From Thermococcus cleftensis (GTDB lineage Archaea; Methanobacteriota_B; Thermococci; Thermococcales; Thermococcaceae): DNA of 64,000 bases. Location: positions 1,090,322-1,154,321 of the forward strand of contig NC_018015.1 of the NCBI RefSeq assembly GCF_000265525.1, given 5' to 3'. A program made the position numbers and the translations under genes. Shown one piece after another: positions 24,159-32,551 of the stretch. A model generated the notes under the pieces. That model had not been told where the DNA came from. It did no database searches and saw only the letters and a list, made by a program, of their open reading frames with translations. Positions within the stretch are counted from its first letter, which is position 1, and every line of letters starts with the position of its first letter.

Positions 24159-25331
24159 TCACCCCAACCTAACGACGTGGGTCGTGCAGGGGATGCAGGG
24201 GTCGTAGAGCCTCATAACCGTCTCAGCGGCCCTGACGCTCAGCCCCTTCGCCATCTCCTCCATGACCGGAATGTTGAACATCGTCGGAACCACAATCTTC
24301 GAGCTCACAACGCGCCCCTCCTCGCCGAGCTCGATGTAGTGTATCAGCGTTCCCCTAGGAGCCTCGTAAACGCCGACGCCCCTGCCCGGGCCGAAGGTTA
24401 TGTTCTTGACCCTGAAGGCTTCCTCCATGTTAATCTCGTCGAGAATCTCCGCGAGCCTGAGGAGGGCAAGCTCCGTATCTTCGACCCTCGCGAGGTGCAG
24501 GCCGTAGAGGGAATCGTCTTTGAACTCGCGGTAGGTCTTCATTCTGGCCCTCGGGCCGGTCTCGACCTTCTTCCCGTCGTAGAAAGCCACCAGCGTCGTT
24601 GATTCCCTCGCGGGCTCTTCCTTCCTGAACTCGTAGTACGGCATCGTCTCAACCCTGTCGGTCCTTATGTTGTAGCGGTCGCCGTAGAAGAAACTGCTCG
24701 TTAAATAGGGCATCTCCCTCCTCGCCCCTCTGAGCTCCTCGGCGACTTCGGTCTGAACGTCCTCGTCGAGGAGAATTTCTCTCAGCTCCTCCCAGCTCTT
24801 TATGAGGTTCGGAAACCTCGCCTTGAGGTTGTTGAAGACGCTCCACTTGGGAACGCGGAGCATTCCCCCTATCGTGAGGTTCGGCGGGTGAGTCGCAGCA
24901 CCACCAAGCTTCAGCAGGTAGTCGCTGACCTTGGCGTGGAAGTCCATCAGCTTGAAGAGAACCTCGTTCCGCTTCTCCTCCTTTATCAGGTCGCCCGCTA
25001 TCATGAGGAACTGGAGGGCGTGACTCTGAGTCCTGTTTATCAGCCCCAACGCCTCCCTCATGAGGAGCCCGTTCCTCGGCGGGGCTATGCCTATCGCGTG
25101 CTCCACCGCCTCGACCGCCGCTATGCCGTGGGACGCGTGGCAGAGTCCGCAGATTCTCATCACCGCCTCTACCGCGAACAGCGGGTTCTTTCCGATGACC
25201 ATCTTCTCGAAACCCCTGACCGGGGCCGTTGTGATGAAGAGCGCGTCCGTCACCGTCCCGTTCTCCTCATAGAGGACGAGCTTTGCCTCCCCAGCGACGC
25301 GGCACATCTTGTTAATGGCTATCTCACCCAA
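24159..25331 (-). CDS. frhA: FrhA-like [NiFe] hydrogenase large subunit
   Basis: The catalytic subunit of a soluble group 3 hydrogenase, about 390 residues. Nickel-iron ligands are C61/C64 in RICGLCHASHG and C379/C382 in the C-terminal DPCIPCTTH. Only VVRLG follows the final histidine, so the processed tail is very short, similar to the VVRL tail that I recall for P. furiosus soluble hydrogenase. The TTG at 25331 is preferred: GGGGGTGGTACC is upstream, and the TATA box near 25385-25394 puts the transcript start at about the ATG of the longer frame (25367), leaving no room for its leader. Confidence 0.92.
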   Translation of the reverse strand: MGEIAINKMCRVAGEAKLVLYEENGTVTDALFITTAPVRGFEKMVIGKNPLFAVEAVMRICGLCHASHGIAAVEAVEHAIGIAPPRNGLLMREALGLINRTQSHALQFLMIAGDLIKEEKRNEVLFKLMDFHAKVSDYLLKLGGAATHPPNLTIGGMLRVPKWSVFNNLKARFPNLIKSWEELREILLDEDVQTEVAEELRGARREMPYLTSSFFYGDRYNIRTDRVETMPYYEFRKEEPARESTTLVAFYDGKKVETGPRARMKTYREFKDDSLYGLHLARVEDTELALLRLAEILDEINMEEAFRVKNITFGPGRGVGVYEAPRGTLIHYIELGEEGRVVSSKIVVPTMFNIPVMEEMAKGLSVRAAETVMRLYDPCIPCTTHVVRLG

Positions 25332-25381
25332 GGTACCACCCCCAAATTTGAATTTTATCTCCCCCATTAGGTAATCGTCGG

Positions 25382-25428
25382 CTTTTGATAAAAGGGTTTC
25401 CTGAACCGAAGGTTTGGAACCGTCAATT
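25382..25428 (-). promoter_or_regulatory. frhAGB promoter with SurR-like operator
   Basis: On the minus strand CTTTTATCAAAAG at about 25382-25394 serves as TATA box. At 25412-25428 the plus strand reads GTT-TGG-AAC-CGTCA-ATT, matching GTTn3AAC exactly and the distal GTT at two of three bases. A second inverted pair, GTTTCCTGAAC, sits at 25396-25406 between them. The element order and spacing resemble the fdhA promoter. CCGTCAATT is directly repeated (about 25420 and 25441). The divergent TRAM gene has its own TATA, CCTTTATATACC, near 25513-25524. Confidence 0.55.
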
Positions 25429-25601
25429 TCTCGTGAAGGGCCGTCAATTGCCTGCTTTTTGAGAAACAGTTTTGTTTGCCTTTTTTACGACGGCAAACGG
25501 CCTCACCCAAACCTTTATATACCCTCGAACTGACCCACCATTGGGACTCTTCTCGGAGTCTTTCGGAAGAGCCCTGAAAGTTGAAAGAGTTGGTGTTAGA
25601 T

Positions 25602-25811
25602 ATGTATGGAGATGGATTTGGCGGCTACGAAGCCCCCGTTAAGGTTGGAGAAAGGTATAGAGTTAGGATTGAGAGCCTCGGTAAGGGCGGTGACGGCATC
25701 GCCAAGATAAAGGGCTTCGTTATCTTCGTCCCGAACACCCAGGTCGGCGACGAGGTTGAGATCGTCATTAACTCGGTCAAGAGGAAGTTCGCTTTCGCGG
25801 AAGTCATCTGA
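25602..25811 (+). CDS. TRAM-domain RNA-binding protein
   Basis: A 69-residue single-domain protein. After a short GDGFGGYEAPVKVGERY lead comes the TRAM core: RVRIESLGKGGDGIAKIKGF, then VIFVPNTQVGDEVEIVI and NSVKRKFAFAEVI. Archaeal stand-alone TRAM proteins bind RNA non-specifically and act as cold-shock-like RNA chaperones. The ATG at 25602 is preferred; a TTG at 25581 would extend the protein by seven residues. It has a strong TATA box (CCTTTATATACC) and is divergent from frhA. Confidence 0.9.
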   Translation: MYGDGFGGYEAPVKVGERYRVRIESLGKGGDGIAKIKGFVIFVPNTQVGDEVEIVINSVKRKFAFAEVI

Positions 25812-25893
25812 TTTCCCTTTCCTTCCTATTCTTACCCTCCGAGTCTTTTGAAGAACGTTTTTAAGGCTTTGAGCCAATTCCTGCCGTGGTCTC

Positions 25894-26112
25894 ATGGACG
25901 AGAAGTCCGTGATGATTGGGGTTATAGTTGGAGTTCTGTCTGCCTCACCCAATCCTGCTCTACCGGACGGTGGCGCTTCTCGATACATCGGGTATCTATA
26001 CCTGCTTCCCGGCGCGCTTTTCACGGCGGTATCGTCGTTGGTTCCGGTCCTGATCGTCTGCCTTCTCTCGTTTCTCATTATGAGGCGCAGCAACGGCCTT
26101 GGGAGTGGATAA
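25894..26112 (+). CDS. Small membrane protein, 72 aa, function unknown
   Basis: I do not recognise this family. Two hydrophobic segments are visible (VMIGVIVGVLSAS, then LLPGALFTAVSSLVPVLIVCLLSFLIM), with a Pro/Gly-rich loop between them and a basic RRSNGLGSG tail. A TATA-like GTTTTTAAGGC at about 25857-25867 lies 25-30 bases before the ATG and there is no ribosome binding site, so the gene may be leaderless. No neighbour suggests a role. Confidence 0.5.
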   Translation: MDEKSVMIGVIVGVLSASPNPALPDGGASRYIGYLYLLPGALFTAVSSLVPVLIVCLLSFLIMRRSNGLGSG

Positions 26113-26240
26113 AAGGAACTAACGTTTGTGGCCGTTTTTCTTTTCGTGATGCCCTACGTGCTCCTGAGCGTTATATGTTTTGTGTGAGTTCCCGGACTTG
26201 AACCGCACCCTTTTTAAACCCCTTGGCCCAGCCGGCACCG

Positions 26241-27515
26241 ATGGTAAGGGTTCACGTTGAGACCTACGGTTGCACGAGGAACAGGGCCGATGCGGAGATG
26301 ATGGAGGCAATCCTCCTTAGAGCTGGCTATGAGCTAGTGGAGACCCCAGAAAGTGCTGACTACGTTGTTGTGAACACCTGCGCGGTTAAAGACCCCACCG
26401 AGAAGCACATGCGCGAGAGGATAAAGGAGCTCCTCGATTCCGGGAAAAAAGTCATCGCCACTGGCTGTCTCGTCCACGTGAACCCTGGGGCCATAGATCC
26501 ACGAGTCTCGGGAATTCTCGGCGTCAAGAGCATAGACAGGATAGCGGAGGCGATAAGCGTAGCGGAGCGCGGCGGAAAGCTGATCAGCGTCGAAGGCTGG
26601 CGCGAGAGGAGCATAGACAAGCTCGAACTTCCGAGGCTCTGGAAGAACGGCGTCGCCTTCGTCGTCCCGATAAGTGAGGGCTGCCTCAACGCCTGCACCT
26701 ACTGTGCCACGCGCTTCGCCAGGGGTGTTCTGAAGAGCTACAAACCGGAGCTCGTCGTCAGGTGGGTCAAGGAGGCCCTCGCCAGGGGATACAAGGAGAT
26801 ACAGCTGTCGAGCGAGGATACAGGCTGCTACGGCTTCGACATCGGGACGAACTTGGCCAAGTTACTCGACGAGATAACGGCCATCGAGGGCGATTTCAGG
26901 GTCAGGGTCGGCATGATGAACCCGAACCATGCAATAAAGTTCCTCGACGAGCTGGTGGAGGCTTATCGGGACGAGAAGGTCTACAAGTTCCTCCACCTTC
27001 CGGTCCAGAGTGGGGACGATGAGGTCCTGAGGAGAATGGGGAGAACGTACACCGTGGAGGAGTTCGAGGAGATAGTGCGGACCTTCAGGAGGAGAATTCC
27101 CCACTTGAACCTCAACACGGACATCATCGTCGGATTTCCCGGCGAGACGGAGGAGGCCTTCCAGAACACCGCCGAGCTGGTAAAGCGCGTCCGGCCCGAC
27201 AAGATAAACGTTTCCCGCTATTCTCCCAGACCGGGAACGGTAGCGGCGAGGTGGAAGCAGCTTCCCGGCTGGAAGGTCAAGGAGCGCTCGAGGCTTTTGC
27301 ACAGGCTGAGGCTGCAGATAGCGTACGAGATAAACAGGACCTACGTTGGGAAGACCGTCGAGGTCCTCGTCCACGGCGAGGGCAAGAAAGGTGGGATCGA
27401 GGGCAGGACTTCCAACTACAAGGATATAATCTTTGACTCCGGTAGGCCGGGAGAATTCCTGGAGGTTAAGGTGGATTGGGCCGGCTCGACCTACCTGAGG
27501 GGGACGGTGGCGTGA
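26241..27515 (+). CDS. tRNA (N6-threonylcarbamoyladenosine-37) methylthiotransferase, e-MtaB type
   Basis: A radical SAM methylthiotransferase (424 aa) that adds a 2-methylthio group to t6A37 of tRNAs. Its N-terminal MTTase domain holds the second cluster through C11 (ETYGCTRNRADAE), C46 (VVNTCAVKD) and C76 (ATGCLVH). The radical SAM CxxxCxxC is C148/C152/C155 in SEGCLNACTYCATRFARG. A C-terminal TRAM-like part (VEVLVHGEGKKGGIEGRT) completes the usual order. TATA-like CCTTTTTAAACC lies about 25 bases before the ATG at 26241, so the mRNA is probably leaderless; a TTG at 26223 is less likely. It is the archaeal/eukaryotic CDKAL1-type subgroup. Confidence 0.93.
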   Translation: MVRVHVETYGCTRNRADAEMMEAILLRAGYELVETPESADYVVVNTCAVKDPTEKHMRERIKELLDSGKKVIATGCLVHVNPGAIDPRVSGILGVKSIDRIAEAISVAERGGKLISVEGWRERSIDKLELPRLWKNGVAFVVPISEGCLNACTYCATRFARGVLKSYKPELVVRWVKEALARGYKEIQLSSEDTGCYGFDIGTNLAKLLDEITAIEGDFRVRVGMMNPNHAIKFLDELVEAYRDEKVYKFLHLPVQSGDDEVLRRMGRTYTVEEFEEIVRTFRRRIPHLNLNTDIIVGFPGETEEAFQNTAELVKRVRPDKINVSRYSPRPGTVAARWKQLPGWKVKERSRLLHRLRLQIAYEINRTYVGKTVEVLVHGEGKKGGIEGRTSNYKDIIFDSGRPGEFLEVKVDWAGSTYLRGTVA

Positions 27516-27729
27516 ACCTGAACTTTGTCCAACCCCCTTTGTGGTTCACCCAAGAGATTCCAGTTATGTTCGTTGACTTTTCAATATGTTAAGATTCGTA
27601 GTCCTTATCGACGTTGTGCCTGCTTTTCGCCTCGGAGGTTTGGGTAAGCATCTGCTTAAATTTGGGTAACAAACCTTAAATACCCGAGGGCGACTTATTT
27701 TACAAGCAGTATCATGGAGGTGAAACCCC

Positions 27730-28233
27730 ATGAGGAGGGCCAATAAGAAGAGGTTAATCCCGCTGGCGCTCGCACTCGCGCTGGCGATGGTTGGAGCCGC
27801 GCTGGCTGTGCCGTATATCACCGTCACTGTTCAGGGCATTGGTGCTGGCAGCAATGTCATAGACAATCCGATACTTTCCACCGACGTTACGTGGTCACTA
27901 AATGCTGGTGATCCAGACATTCTAGATGACATTGTCATTAACGTTACCTCAACTAGGGATCTTAGTGTGGAAAATGGGAACATTATTGTGAAGTTCTACG
28001 ATGACAATGACGTTCTTGTCTATACGAAAGTGGTTCCGGTTAATAGTCTTACCTGGACTCAGGACACAAACACTGGCAACTACTGGGCGGTAATTCCGTT
28101 AGGTACTTCTATAACCCTAGATGACGGTACCGGGACTCTAACGATCACCTTCGGAACCACAACGCTTGAGCAGATCTTTACGTCGTCCCACGTCTGGATA
28201 AACAAGATAGCCGTTGTCTACCAGGGTCCATGA
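27730..28233 (+). CDS. Secreted beta-rich protein, TasA/camelysin-like
   Basis: A 167-residue exported protein. A basic start (MRRANKKRL) precedes a hydrophobic signal segment (IPLALALALAMVGAALA), then a Thr/Asp/Asn-rich beta-strand body (VTWSLNAGDPDILDDIVINV, VLVYTKVVPVNSLTW). The combination with a dedicated signal peptidase one gene downstream resembles the SipW-TasA arrangement and archaeal camelysin-like proteins, but I see no protease motif, so a surface or fibre-type role is inferred. GGAGGTGAAACCCC precedes the ATG and TATA-like ACCTTAAATACCC is at about 27671-27683. Confidence 0.72.
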   Translation: MRRANKKRLIPLALALALAMVGAALAVPYITVTVQGIGAGSNVIDNPILSTDVTWSLNAGDPDILDDIVINVTSTRDLSVENGNIIVKFYDDNDVLVYTKVVPVNSLTWTQDTNTGNYWAVIPLGTSITLDDGTGTLTITFGTTTLEQIFTSSHVWINKIAVVYQGP

Positions 28234-28289
28234 CCCCTTAGCGGGTCTCCTTTCCCACTTTTCTCTAGTTTTGAGGTTTCTCCGCTGAC

Positions 28290-28580
28290 ATGCCATGCCA
28301 TCTCATCGTCGGTAGACTTGGGATCATCGGCCTTATGTTCGTCCTGGTGTTTGCCTTAGCCATGGCCCCGACCTTTTCGGTGCCGTCCATCTGGCTGAGC
28401 GTCAGGGTCAGTGACGGGAGTGAGTCGTACGTCCAAAACCTCCCCGTCGGCTTCGGCCAGGCAATCAGCCGCTCCGGAACCGTCAACCTTTTAGCTTACA
28501 TAGGCTGGGTTTACATAGTGCGTCACGTCGATTATAGCTTCGAAGTGGTTGAAATGGGCACAGAATGCGGCTTTAATTAG
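28290..28580 (+). CDS. Small exported protein between surface protein and signal peptidase
   Basis: A frame of 96 codons with an N-terminal hydrophobic stretch (LGIIGLMFVLVFALAMAPTFS) followed by a short polar beta-like region (SIWLSVRVSDGSESYVQNLP). No family is recognised. It ends 11 bases before the signal peptidase gene and lies in the same direction, so it may be a second substrate. The start is uncertain: ATG 28290 has GAGG about 13 bases upstream; ATG 28335 would leave a bare signal peptide. Confidence 0.5.
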   Translation: MPCHLIVGRLGIIGLMFVLVFALAMAPTFSVPSIWLSVRVSDGSESYVQNLPVGFGQAISRSGTVNLLAYIGWVYIVRHVDYSFEVVEMGTECGFN

Positions 28581-28591
28581 GTGGTGGTTCA

Positions 28592-29158
28592 ATGGACAAG
28601 CGTCGTCCCGACGTCCTCACGGTCGTCTCGTACTTCCTCCTGTTCTTCACCGTCCTAATCGTGCTTCTCCACTTCGTTTTCGGCTTCCAGTACGTGGTCA
28701 TACTCACCGATTCTATGGAGCCGAACATCAACCCCAACGACCTCGTGGTGACGAGGCCCGTCGATCCCGACCAGCTCCGCGTCGGCGACGTTATCCTCTA
28801 CAGGGTCACGATAGGCAACTCAACCTACCGGATCACCCACAGGATAATAGCCATCGAGAACACATCGAACGGCTATTATTTCAGAACCAAGGGTGACAAC
28901 AGGAACTACCCCGACCCCTGGCAGGTCTACCCCGACCAGGTTATTGGAAAGGTTGTTCTGGTAATTCCAAAAATAGGGATCATCTGGTATTATACCCCAC
29001 TCATAGTCCTCGGCATTTTCCTTTTCATAATAGCCTCCATTGCCTACGACTTGGCGTGGCTTCTCCTCGAGGAAGAACCGATACGTCCCAAGTCACGAAA
29101 GGCCGATCTCCTTGTCTTGAGGAGGAAGAAGATAAAGGTTTACCATCACCGGCGCTAA
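28592..29158 (+). CDS. Signal peptidase I, archaeal/ER type (SipW-like)
   Basis: A 188-residue membrane protease that removes signal peptides outside the membrane. The catalytic serine is S41 in ILTDSMEPNI, a histidine replaces the bacterial lysine (H83 in YRITHRII), and D102 is in TKGDNRNYPDPW; this Ser-His-Asp set defines the SEC11/SipW branch. Membrane helices flank the domain at about 9-30 and 131-156. A basic tail follows. AGGTGGTGGTTCA precedes the ATG. Its natural substrates are probably the exported proteins encoded just upstream. A second such enzyme is at 55451. Confidence 0.88.
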   Translation: MDKRRPDVLTVVSYFLLFFTVLIVLLHFVFGFQYVVILTDSMEPNINPNDLVVTRPVDPDQLRVGDVILYRVTIGNSTYRITHRIIAIENTSNGYYFRTKGDNRNYPDPWQVYPDQVIGKVVLVIPKIGIIWYYTPLIVLGIFLFIIASIAYDLAWLLLEEEPIRPKSRKADLLVLRRKKIKVYHHRR

Positions 29159-29511
29159 GCCCACTCGTCCTCCGGTATGGCCTCCTTCTTGGCGGGGATT
29201 ATGCAGAGGAACTCGAAGGTGTCGGTTAAGGCCTTGTAGCCGTGGGGCTCGTTGGGCGGGACGTAGAGGAAGTTCCCTGCTTTGACGTGGTACTCCTCCT
29301 TTCCGTTGGTTATTACCCCCTCGCCCCTCATGATGAAGATTTCATGCTCCCAGTCGTGCTGGTGGATCGGGATCTCCGAGTTCTTCCTGAGGACGAAGTA
29401 GCGCATGGCGAAGTTCTTGGCCCCGAGCTTCGGGGAGACGAGCCATCTAATGGTTACTCCTTCAAAACCGGTGTCCTTCTCGGGGACCTCCGTGTAGTGT
29501 CCGACGAACAT
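29155..29511 (-). CDS. Cupin-domain protein
   Basis: A 118-residue single-domain beta barrel. Cupin motif 1 is IPIHQHDWEHEIFIMRGEG with the metal ligands H-x-H and E/H, and motif 2 is GNFLYVPPNEPHGY with the second histidine. Such small cupins bind a divalent metal and act as isomerases, dioxygenases or sensors; the substrate cannot be read here. GGTGATACC precedes the ATG, and a TATA-like AGATTTAAATATTCC is at about 29537-29551. It is convergent with the signal peptidase gene and overlaps it by 4 bases. Confidence 0.85.
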   Translation of the reverse strand: MFVGHYTEVPEKDTGFEGVTIRWLVSPKLGAKNFAMRYFVLRKNSEIPIHQHDWEHEIFIMRGEGVITNGKEEYHVKAGNFLYVPPNEPHGYKALTDTFEFLCIIPAKKEAIPEDEWA

Positions 29512-29618
29512 GGTATCACCGAGGGACTCTCGATCCTGGAATATTTAAATCTGCCGAGTCTGAACCGCAATCAAAAGGGCTTTAAGCTTCCCGTTCAACC
29601 TCCTTGAAGGTGGAGCTT

Positions 29619-31226
29619 ATGAGGAAAGTTGCTTTTGGAATCCTGCTGGTTTTTATGGTGCTGGCCGCGGGATGCATCAGCTCCAGCGGACCGGGCCAGA
29701 CATCGAGCACTACTACCACCGCATCGGGTGGAATAGACTTCGGGAGCTACGAGAAGGGTCAGGTCCTGGCCCAGTGGGAGGGCCTTGCGGACGTTTCGAA
29801 GGTCTACGTGAGTGAGGGCTACGAGGATCTTGCAAAACACTACTTCCCGGACGCTCAGATTCTCCCGGCTAGCCAGTACGGTGGGGGCGTCGCGGTGCTC
29901 TCGCCGGCGGACGCGAGGGAGATACTCAGGGGTAAGCCGATCCTTATAACGGTCAACGATTACTTTGGCTACATTGTTTACAAGCTCGGCGTCAAGTTCG
30001 TGGGGAAGGACAAGGGAATATTCGCGGCTTTCAACAATGATGGAAAAGCGTACTTCGTCTTCACCGGTACGAGCAGGGCCGGAACAGGGGCGGCGATTGA
30101 GTACGCGATGGAGCTGAAGGACGGGAGGAAAATCAGGGCCGATGACGTCGTGAGGAGCGGGGAGTTCGAGGGAATAGTGGTCAAGGTCATAGGCGACAAC
30201 GACTGGGACGGGGTTCCTGATGACGGCGAGCACTGGTACCTTGACTCCTTCAGGACTGAGGAGCCCTTCATCTACTACTGGCGCGTCGTCGATGGTGCGA
30301 ACGTTACCGTGAAGGGCGGCTTCATAAGGCTCGTGAACGGCTCCACCGTTTACATTCACGCCCTCGGCTTCAACGTGAGCGCAACCGTGGACGGGGACGT
30401 CGAGCTCACCTACGTCATCGAGAACATCAATCCCTCGATACTCGACCTGCCCGAGGGCGCAGAAACCGGCGACACCTGGGTCAGGTTTAGGGCTCCCTCA
30501 TTCCGGCTGGCTGCCGAGGACGTCGGCAACTACACCGTTTTAGCCCTCGGTGACCACAGGCCGGACGGAGGGAAAGAGATTCCACCGGTGTTCCTCAAGA
30601 TACGGGACGAGATCAACGAGGACGACGGGCTGTTCATTATAGATGGCGGTGACCTCGTTTACTCCGGCAGGGTGGACGAGTGGGGCGAGCTTCTCAAGGA
30701 GTGGAAGTGGAACAAGCCGATATTCGTCGCGCCAGGCAACCACGAGTACAGGGGTGAGGGAATAAACGTCTATCACCAGGTGTTCGGTCCTGACGACTAC
30801 TCCTTTGCCCTGGGCGATTATTACTACGTTATCATCAACAACATCGAGCACGACTACGGACTGAGCGATGAGACCTTCTATTGGCTCGAGAAGGAGCTGG
30901 AGAAGGCGAAGAATGCCGGAAAGAGGCCTGTCCTGGTTCTCCACGCGCCCCCGATAGACCCGAGACCGGACGGTGATCACGCGATGAACCCAGAGGACGC
31001 CAGAAAGCTTTTGACCCTCATGAAGAAATACAACGCCTTCGGGGTCTTCAGCCACATTCACATCTACTGGTACGGTGAAGAGGACGGGGTTCAGATGGTC
31101 ATCACTGGCGGTGGTGGAGCTCCCCTCTACGCCCCAGAGGACGAGGGGGGTTTCTACCACTACGTCAGGCTCAACATGCTCTCCAACGGCACGATACAGG
31201 TCGAACCGGTCAAGGTCGAGCCCTGA
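29619..31226 (+). CDS. Membrane-anchored lipoprotein with calcineurin-like phosphoesterase domain
   Basis: A 535-residue secreted protein. A signal peptide ends in the lipobox LAAGC (C near residue 19), followed by a Ser/Thr linker. Residues about 40-290 form an unfamiliar N-terminal region with an EF-hand-like DNDWDGVPDDGE. The C-terminal metallophosphoesterase has motifs in order: ALGDHRP, IIDGGDLVYSG, APGNHEYRG, VLHAPP and FSHIHIYW. The first motif has GDHR in place of the usual GDxH. It may release phosphate outside the cell, which would fit the phosphate transporter encoded downstream. ATG 29619 follows GAAGGTGGAGCTT. Confidence 0.85.
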   Translation: MRKVAFGILLVFMVLAAGCISSSGPGQTSSTTTTASGGIDFGSYEKGQVLAQWEGLADVSKVYVSEGYEDLAKHYFPDAQILPASQYGGGVAVLSPADAREILRGKPILITVNDYFGYIVYKLGVKFVGKDKGIFAAFNNDGKAYFVFTGTSRAGTGAAIEYAMELKDGRKIRADDVVRSGEFEGIVVKVIGDNDWDGVPDDGEHWYLDSFRTEEPFIYYWRVVDGANVTVKGGFIRLVNGSTVYIHALGFNVSATVDGDVELTYVIENINPSILDLPEGAETGDTWVRFRAPSFRLAAEDVGNYTVLALGDHRPDGGKEIPPVFLKIRDEINEDDGLFIIDGGDLVYSGRVDEWGELLKEWKWNKPIFVAPGNHEYRGEGINVYHQVFGPDDYSFALGDYYYVIINNIEHDYGLSDETFYWLEKELEKAKNAGKRPVLVLHAPPIDPRPDGDHAMNPEDARKLLTLMKKYNAFGVFSHIHIYWYGEEDGVQMVITGGGGAPLYAPEDEGGFYHYVRLNMLSNGTIQVEPVKVEP

Positions 31227-31326
31227 CCTTCTGTCTATTTATTCTATTTTGGCCTATATAGATGTGGCCACCGCGATATATTCTACTGCGACAAGATATT
31301 TATAGAGCGCACCTTAGCGGGTTCCG

Positions 31327-32547
31327 GTGGTGAGCGTGGACGTGTGGCTATTGATAACGGTTCTCCTGGGTTTCGCGATGGCTTGGGCGATAGGTGCCAA
31401 CGACGCCGCCAACTCGATGAGCACCGCCGTCGGTGCGAAGGCGATAACCCCGAAGCAGGCGGTTATAATAGCTGGCCTCCTTGAGTTCACGGGCGCGTAC
31501 TTCTTTGGGAAGAGCGTCACTGAAACTATAAGGAAGGGAATCCTCGACCCTACGATGATAACCGACCCGATGGTCCTCGTGTATGGCTCCGTTGCGGCCC
31601 TTCTCGCGGCCACGATATGGCTAATAGTGGCCACCAAGTTCGGCCTACCGGTCTCGACTACCCATTCCATCATCGGCGGCATAGCGGGCTACGGAATAGT
31701 CTACGCTGGCACGGCGATAGTGAACTGGGGCAAGATGGGTCAGGTGGTTCTCAGCTGGATTCTCTCACCGATAATCGGCGCCATAATGGCCTACTTCATC
31801 TTCAAGGCCTTCACCAAGAGCATCTTCGAGAGAAAGGACCCCGTCAGGAGCGCCAGGATATGGTCCCCGTTCTGGATCGGCTTGGCTTTCGTGGTCATTG
31901 GAACCATGTTCTACATCAAGGTTCTCCATGGAAAGGACCTAAAGACGGGAGTTCTCATGTACGGTATTCCGCTGGGTATTATCGTGTTCGTGGTGACTTA
32001 CTTCCTCATAAAGCTCCGCTTCCCGAGCAGCGACCCGTTCGTCGGGGTTGAAGCGATATTCCGGAAGGCGCAGGTGGTGACTTCCGGCTACGTTGCATTG
32101 GCCCACGGTGCCAACGACGTTGCCAACGCCATCGGTCCCGTCGCTGCCGTCTACGCGGTAGCCACGATGGGTCTCGGCGGAATGGAAGTGCCGGTCCCTA
32201 GGTGGATTCTGGCCCTCGGCGGTCTCGGGATAGCGGTTGGCGTTGCGACCTACGGCTACAGGGTGATGGAGACGGTGGGAAAGAAGATAACCGAGCTCAC
32301 CAACACGCGCGGCTTCACCATCGACTTTTCAGCGGCAACCGTTGTCCTCGCCGCCAGCTGGCTTGGACTTCCAATCTCGACCACCCACACCGTCGTCGGC
32401 GCGGTCATTGGAATAGGCCTCGCGAGGGGGGTAAAGGCAATAAACAAGGACATAGTGAGGGATATAATAATCTCCTGGTTCGTCACCGTTCCGGTGGCCG
32501 GTCTAATCAGCGCGGCCATATTCAAGGTTTTGATGGTGGTGGGGTGA
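31327..32547 (+). CDS. PiT-family inorganic phosphate transporter
   Basis: An ion-coupled phosphate permease of about 406 residues. The two inverted PiT repeats show as AIGANDAANSMSTAVG near 19-34 and AHGANDVANAIGPVAA near 259-274, each with the paired GLPxSTTHxxxG motif (FGLPVSTTHSIIGG, LGLPISTTHTVVGA). About ten helices. The start is unclear: GTG 31327 lies 25 bases after TATA-like GATATTTATAG and could be leaderless; GTG 31330, 31336 and 31342 are also in frame. The next gene follows by 4 bases. Confidence 0.92.
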   Translation: MVSVDVWLLITVLLGFAMAWAIGANDAANSMSTAVGAKAITPKQAVIIAGLLEFTGAYFFGKSVTETIRKGILDPTMITDPMVLVYGSVAALLAATIWLIVATKFGLPVSTTHSIIGGIAGYGIVYAGTAIVNWGKMGQVVLSWILSPIIGAIMAYFIFKAFTKSIFERKDPVRSARIWSPFWIGLAFVVIGTMFYIKVLHGKDLKTGVLMYGIPLGIIVFVVTYFLIKLRFPSSDPFVGVEAIFRKAQVVTSGYVALAHGANDVANAIGPVAAVYAVATMGLGGMEVPVPRWILALGGLGIAVGVATYGYRVMETVGKKITELTNTRGFTIDFSAATVVLAASWLGLPISTTHTVVGAVIGIGLARGVKAINKDIVRDIIISWFVTVPVAGLISAAIFKVLMVVG

Positions 32548-32551
32548 TAGT

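Noticed and set aside
26144-26200. C/D-like GTGATGC...CTGA between the small membrane protein and e-MtaB genes
   Set aside because: The C' and D boxes could not be placed with archaeal spacing.
29595-31160. Minus-strand frames of 254 and 206 codons
   Set aside because: Antisense to the phosphoesterase lipoprotein; no ribosome binding site and low-complexity Val/Leu composition.
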